Below are positions 19,773 through 23,500 of a stretch of DNA of 23,500 nt, in pieces (positions within the stretch are counted from its first letter, which is position 1; the number at the start of each line of letters is the position of its first letter). The notes under the pieces are model-generated. The model saw nothing but the letters and a program-made list of their open reading frames with translations. It searched no databases and was not told the DNA's origin. Source of the DNA: Cristatella mucedo (taxonomy: Eukaryota > Bryozoa > Phylactolaemata > Cristatellidae); NCBI GenBank assembly GCA_009760855.2, contig WPIO01000002.1:9487501-9511000 (forward strand), written 5' to 3'. The translations under genes were made by a program, and so were the position numbers.

Positions 19773-20469
19773 AGTTATCACGAAATCAAACTATGATTGT
19801 CAGATCATCAACTAAAACAAATACATAAATCGACAGAACCAATTTCAATCAGACATATACACTCTGATTGAACAGGATCTGTTCCTTTATTTGTAACTAA
19901 TACCCAATTAAACAAAATAGAAAAAAGTAGAAGTGCTAATAAAGGGTTGCAATTGAATATTTCTCTTAAACAGCTAAAGGCAAATAGAAAGCATGGTTCT
20001 GGTATTGTAGATATAATAAATAAGATATCTGGAGGAAGAGAATTCTTACTTAAAACTACCAAGTGGTGTTAAATCTGAAAATGTTCCTGGAGGAAATTTC
20101 AATAATACTACTAAATATAGTTATGCGGGTCCGGGAACTAAGTTCGCTCAAAGAATGAAACAAGGCTACCAAGGCGTTAATGATCTTGATAATCGTGCAC
20201 TTATCCACGACCATACATATACAGAGACTGGTGGAATGCCAGAACCAAGAAGAACAGAAATACGGAATCTGTCAGACCTTGTTCTTGCTGAAAGTGCTGC
20301 CCGTATTGCTCTTGATCCTAAGCAGCCTGCTTATTTTAGGGAAGACGCTAAAACAATGGCAGCTATCATGGCAGCAAAGGCAAAATTGGGTTTAGGTATT
20401 GGTGGAATGTTAAACGATTCATTTGCAACTGATTTCTTAAAAAATAAAGTAAACAATCCATCAAGTTAA
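19770..20469 (+). pseudogene. Parvovirus-type phospholipase A2-like virion protein, interrupted
   Basis: The N-terminal module (about 90 codons) has three short lysine-rich repeats of the type LSxxQLKQI. It is followed by a PLA2-like domain with the calcium-loop motif YAGPGTKF and the catalytic HDHTY (HDxxY), as in the VP1 unique region of parvoviruses and in Polinton/adintovirus proteins. A helical tail follows (LVLAESAARIAL, AAIMAAKAKLGLGIGG). In parvoviruses this domain breaches endosomal membranes during entry, and the same role here is inference. There are two in-frame TGA codons (19794-19796, 19869-19871) and a one-base shift near 20,046-20,050 between module and domain. The PLA2 half itself is open from there to TAA at 20469, with both key motifs intact. 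Confidence 0.75.
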
Positions 20470-20589
20470 AAAATTATGCCCATGGCATTGCTTATAGAAT
20501 GTTAGATATCAGTAGAAAAAAGATATAAAAAATTAATTAACCTAACTAACCTAACTAATTTTTATTTTTATTTTTATTTTTTTAATAAT
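20470..20589. other. Convergent intergenic region with AT tandem units
   Basis: It lies between the plus-strand PLA2-like gene and the minus-strand unknown gene. It holds tandem TAACCTAAC units (20537-20558) followed by TTTTTA units (20559-20582). The T/A tract would serve as poly(A) signals in both directions (ATAAAAA-type on the plus strand), though no exact AATAAA is visible. Confidence 0.5.
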
Positions 20590-21078
20590 CTAATAATCAG
20601 CAGGATCAAACTTTCCTCGTTTTATAGAATCATAGACTTTAACTTGATCAAGCTTTAATCTAATATTAAGTCTTTCTTCAGAGTTGTAAGAGTCTTTAGT
20701 AACATAACTTCTATTGAGAACACCAGTAATAGAAAAGTCATTTCCAAATTTATGAACTGCATCAGCAATAGAACTGAACTTCAACTGTTAATTTTTTTGA
20801 TCGAAGAATATGGTTGGCTTAATACCAAAATCAATTCTAGCTCCGATTGTAGATCTTTTACTAAAATCATATCCTTCGAAATCAAGTTTCTTACTAGACC
20901 TTTCTACAATGTCTTTAATAGATGGCATTATGTCTTCGGTAATGTATATCCACATGTTGTAATATTGTTTAGAATTTTTTGAAATCCTTTCTTCAATGTG
21001 ACATCTAGCTGGTTTTCTTTTTGGAATTATGAATGATGCGTTTTCAAGAACTACCAATTTCTTATTTTGGATTTCCAT
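20590..21078 (-). pseudogene. Unknown protein, about 162 codons, one in-frame stop
   Basis: Starts MEIQNKKLVVLENASF at 21078, and the same frame runs to 20590 with a single TAA at 20788-20790. The protein is mixed alpha/beta with QYYNMWIYITEDIMP and FEGYDFSKRST in the first part and INIRL-like beta strands near the end. It has no cysteine cluster, signal peptide or membrane segment. It follows the protease gene on the same strand after 29 bases, so the two probably shared a transcript. A virion or regulatory role is possible, but I do not recognise it. Confidence 0.5.
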
Positions 21079-21550
21079 TTCTATAAAGGGTAAATAATTT
21101 GTTTAAATCAAATCAATAATTCCATCGTTGTTCCAAAATCAGTCAATTCCATTAGTTTTAAGAAGATTAAACACCTTCTTCCACAATCTTTCTGATTGAA
21201 CTTTTGCAATTGAAATGTTTGAAAAGATGGTATATCACCGAAGTAACTTATTACCTCTGGCATTGGTGGTGCTCCAAAAGAATCAAAGTAAAACACTTAA
21301 ACCCTTCTTTCTTTAATGCGACCCAGTGATATATCGTAAGGTCCGACTTTCCAGTGTTACAAATAAGACATTCATTCTCTAAAGGCTTTGTCAGTTCATC
21401 TCTTGCAAAGACACCTCTAAAGTTTTTTATATCTAATTCTTTTATATAATTATGTATTTCTATATCTGTCAAAGCTGATGATTTTACTTTTTTTTTTAGT
21501 TTGTCTATCGCACTTTTAATCTCACCAATTATTTGTCGTTCACTTGCTCC

Positions 21551-21640
21551 TCTTCCAATTATTCTTCCTTGTGATAAAGATCCTTCACCAACACTTCTTC
21601 CAATTCTTCTTCCTTGTGATAAAGATCCTTCACCAACAGC
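21551..21640 (-). repeat. 45-bp tandem duplication inside the protease gene
   Basis: Two units of 45 bases (21551-21595 and 21596-21640) encode a GEGSLSQGR-IGR motif twice. Length in codons is preserved. Confidence 0.85.
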
Positions 21641-21710
21641 AGCTGGAACAGCAGCTGGAACAGCAGCTGGAACAGCAGCTACAACAGCAGCTGGAACAGC
21701 AACTGGAACT
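21636..21710 (-). repeat. 12-bp tandem repeat encoding PAAV units
   Basis: AACAGCAGCTGG repeats about six times with small changes, encoding an Ala/Pro/Val linker between the zinc ribbon and the protease. The unit length is a multiple of three. Confidence 0.85.
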
Positions 21711-21868
21711 TGAGTACTTCTTAATCTAACAAACTTTGATTTCTTTTTAATACAGATTGTACAAATTCCTTTTACCATTCCTCTTAATCCTTTTGTACTA
21801 TCTACCTCAACATACTCTTCGTGTAATGTATCAGTCGACTTTTTACACTTCATGCAATATATCTCCAT

Positions 21869-21896
21869 ATACAAATGTAAAAAAATTAAATATAGG
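21869..21896. promoter_or_regulatory. 28-bp divergent promoter region
   Basis: It lies between the protease start (minus) and the ATPase start (plus). ATTAAATATAGG directly precedes the ATPase ATG and is similar to the TATA-like leaders of the two PLA2-module copies. Confidence 0.45.
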
Positions 21897-22716
21897 ATGC
21901 CTTTAGAAATAAAGCCTTTTAATTGTGGGCAGGATAGTGTTATTGGATATAAAGAACCACTACCTAAAGAACCCATTAGAGCGTTAGTTTTAGGTCCAAG
22001 TGGATGTGGTAAAACACAGTTAGTATTAAATTGAATATTTTAGGAGATCCTAATTACGATGTCTGTACTATTATTGCAGCAAGTTTAGATCAACCACTAT
22101 ATCGTACATTTATAGATATGACAAAAGAAAGTCCTGCATTTGTTTGGGTTAATGGAGTAGATGAAATGCCAGATGTTGACTCATATAAGAAATTTAAGAA
22201 CGTTGTTTTGTTAGATGATGTTATAAATGAAGATCAGAGTAATATATTGGATTACTTTACTAGAGGAAGACATACAAAATGAATATATTTTATCTTGCTC
22301 AAGGATTTACAAGTGTTCCTAAAAGAAATATAAGAAACAATGTAAACTTTATAATAATCTTTAAACAAAATGGTACTGATATAGAATATATACGGCGTTC
22401 ATATAATGGTGATAAAGATGAAAAGCAATTTAAAGATTGGGTCGATTCTTGTACAAGGAAAAGATTTGGATATTGTATTATTGATCTAACTAAAACTGAG
22501 GATGAAGGAAGATTTTGGTCTGTTGATGAAAAAGGAAAACAACTAATATTTTCAACAATTAATAGGAAAGGAATGATTAATGGAAGGTTGTATCAAAGTA
22601 AAAATAAACAGTACAAAGGAAGTGTTCAAGAAGCCCTTGATTTAGAGAACTTACTTAGTAATTTAGATAGGTTAAATGTTGCGACAATACTTAACAATGG
22701 TGAAGAGATGGCATGA
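21897..22716 (+). pseudogene. FtsK/HerA-type (A32-like) genome-packaging ATPase, two frameshifts
   Basis: It pumps viral DNA into the capsid in Polintons, adintoviruses and large DNA viruses. Starts MPLEIKPFNCG. Walker A is LGPSGCGKT (21990-22016). Walker B is VVLLDDV (22202-22222), preceded by a region with an aspartate-rich linker. Next come the FTRGRH arginine motif and a C-terminal half ending EEMA with TGA at 22714-22716. A one-base loss after QLVLN near 22,030 and another in an A run near 22,280 break it into three pieces that follow each other collinearly. About 273 codons, the usual size for Polinton ATPases. All key motifs survive. Confidence 0.82.
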
Positions 22717-23500
22717 GTAAAAGCTGAAATTGTTGCTAGAGATCAAGTAGAACATAGACTAAATAAACGTGCTTTAGAACATTCAAAAAATGTTCCAGGT
22801 GACGTTGATTTTAATAAACTTAAAGTAATGAGACCTAAATTTGCAATTCAAATGGAGACTAAGAAACTAATTGAAAAGGCAATATAACCTAAGCATAAAG
22901 AACCTCAAGATGTCCTAACGTTTTGAAAAAAGATATTACTGACATTGTTTCTGGAGAACCCAAGAAAGCAATAAATAGAGTAAATCAAGCAAAGACTCAC
23001 GCAGCGAATCAAGAAATAAAAGAAATTCTTGATGATGTTCAAAGAACGGTAGCGGAAAGTCTTAACATCAATCCATCTACTGGTATTCCAAAGATTAAGA
23101 AAGGAAGTATAAAAGAAGTTGAAGCAACTACTACCAGTACACCAAAGAAAAGACGGAGAAAAAGAAAAACCGCTTTACCAACTGTAAGTGTTGAAGAACC
23201 TGCTACAGAAGCAGGCTGCTACAGAAGCAGGCTGCTACAGAAGCAGGCTGCTACAGAAGCAGGCTGCTACAGAAGCAGGCTGCTACAGAAGCAGGCTGCT
23301 ACAGAAGCAGGCTGCTACAGAAGCAGGCTGCTACAGAAGCAAGATGCTACAGATGCTACAGAAGCGGGCCGCTGCAGAAGCGGGCCGCTGCAGAAGCAGG
23401 CTGCTACAGAAGCAGGCTGCTACAGAAGCAGGCTGCTACAGAAGCAGCCTGCTGCTACAGAAGCAGCCTGCTGCTACAGAAGCAGCCTGCTGCTACAGAA
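22713..23500 (+). pseudogene. Basic, helical protein with repeat tail, interrupted and running off the window
   Basis: A possible start ATGAGTAAA overlaps the ATPase stop (ATGA). After a one-base shift the frame reads AEIVARDQVEHRLNKRALEH and on to KKLIEKAI, meets TAA at 22867-22869, and later shifts again near 22,920. A long helical stretch follows (VLKKDITDIVSGEPKK and AANQEIKEILDDVQ), then a strong nuclear-type basic cluster KKRRRKRK at about 23,144-23,170. After VSVEEPATEA the gene enters the 16-nt array. Family not recognised. Its place after the packaging ATPase and the basic cluster fit a DNA-binding or virion core protein. Confidence 0.5.
23202..23500 (+). repeat. 16-nt minisatellite, then 19-nt units, continuing past the window
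   Basis: Eight exact copies of GCTACAGAAGCAGGCT (23202-23329) are followed by variants (one ending AAGAT, a 9-base piece, two with GCGGGCC), three more near-standard copies and three 19-base units GCTACAGAAGCAGCCTGCT up to the window edge. Neither 16 nor 19 is divisible by three. The 48-nt period of the 16-mer contains no stop in any forward frame. Confidence 0.92.

Larger units (their letters stand above)
21108..21868 (-). pseudogene. Adenain-like maturation cysteine protease with N-terminal zinc ribbon, frameshifted
   Basis: Starts MEIYCMKCKKSTD at 21868 rather than at an upstream in-frame ATG that overlaps the ATPase. Residues 1-48 are a CxxC...CxxC ribbon (CMKC, CTIC) like DUF5679 domains of Polinton relatives. 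Then come about six PAAV-type units (12-bp repeat), two GEGSLSQGR units of 15 residues (45-bp duplication) and a lysine-rich helix. The protease domain begins NFRGVFARDEL and includes the catalytic His in YHWVA, the Asp in YFDSFG and the Cys in DCGRRCL, with Gln seven residues before the Cys as in adenain. A one-base loss near 21,290 separates His from Asp. In adenoviruses this enzyme matures capsid precursors. The zinc-ribbon and protease parts are in one frame. Confidence 0.8.
14765..23500. mobile_element. Polinton/adintovirus-like endogenous viral element, left part, decayed
   Basis: AT-rich, intronless and densely packed on both strands. It is identified by the combination of an adenain-type protease, an FtsK/A32-like packaging ATPase, a parvovirus-type PLA2-like domain and fibre-like genes, a set known from Polintons/Mavericks and adintoviruses. 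Capsid, protein-primed polymerase and integrase are not seen and would lie to the right if the element is complete. Most genes carry one-base shifts or in-frame stops, while three are intact. Confidence 0.8.

Noticed and set aside
21501-21729. Plus-strand frames over the protease linker
   Set aside because: They are antisense shadows of the 12-bp and 45-bp repeats. The minus frame has the conserved domains on both sides.
15206-22869. A variant genetic code reading TAA or TGA as amino acids
   Set aside because: Both codons are affected, TAA, TAG and TGA also end genes at tight junctions, and one-base shifts occur alongside. Decay is simpler.
23202-23500. CRISPR array
   Set aside because: The units are contiguous with no unique spacers. 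It is a minisatellite in a eukaryotic viral element.
14888-23500. Bacterial or phage contamination, suggested by fibre repeats and the HNH-AP2 gene
   Set aside because: The adenain-like protease, A32-like ATPase and parvovirus-type PLA2 together belong to eukaryotic viruses, start sites lack ribosome-binding sequences, and the block continues directly from animal DNA.

Overview
The window joins two very different kinds of DNA. Positions 1 to about 14,760 are moderately GC-rich animal (probably invertebrate) genomic DNA: a spliced gene with GT-AG introns of 0.1 to 5.7 kb, tRNA-derived SINE-like repeats, long TC and C tracts and CAG/CTG runs. Positions about 14,765 to 23,500 are markedly AT-rich, tightly packed and intronless, with genes on both strands, and carry the hallmark genes of a Polinton/Maverick or adintovirus-like element. 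I cannot name the species.

Host part. Five exons (1-84, 5793-5907, 6036-6153, 9697-9857, 11472-11549) encode a Rac-family Rho GTPase, complete except for roughly eight N-terminal residues that lie before the window. It has the P-loop, both switches, the TKID and ECSAL nucleotide-binding motifs and a CLLL prenylation box. The introns hold three SINE-like copies, another dispersed repeat and microsatellites. The 3' flank has a perfect 13-bp hairpin, CTG runs, a poly(A) signal at 12,533 and a 20-C tract. From about 12,540 to 14,760 I see no convincing gene.

Viral part. At the compositional boundary sits a 47-bp imperfect inverted repeat with a 29-base loop (14,765-14,887), the best candidate for the element's left end. 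Next, on the minus strand, come a 58-aa ORF and three tandem fibre-like genes spaced by 2 bp, 1 bp and a 7-bp overlap. The plus strand then carries two possibly membrane-associated genes. After these come a minus-strand HNH-AP2 endonuclease, a duplicated N-terminal module followed by a parvovirus-type phospholipase A2-like gene (plus), an unknown gene and an adenain-like cysteine protease with an N-terminal zinc ribbon (minus), then an FtsK/A32-like packaging ATPase and a basic protein (plus). The basic gene runs into a 16-nt tandem array open in all three forward frames. Capsid, polymerase and integrase genes are not in the window and would be expected to the right.

State of the element. Three genes are intact, but most others carry one-base shifts or in-frame TAA/TGA codons, while the host exons are clean. 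The simplest reading is an integrated viral element in decay. It keeps a recognisable logic: attachment fibres, a membrane-active PLA2, a maturation protease and a genome-packaging motor, plus a homing-endonuclease-like passenger.
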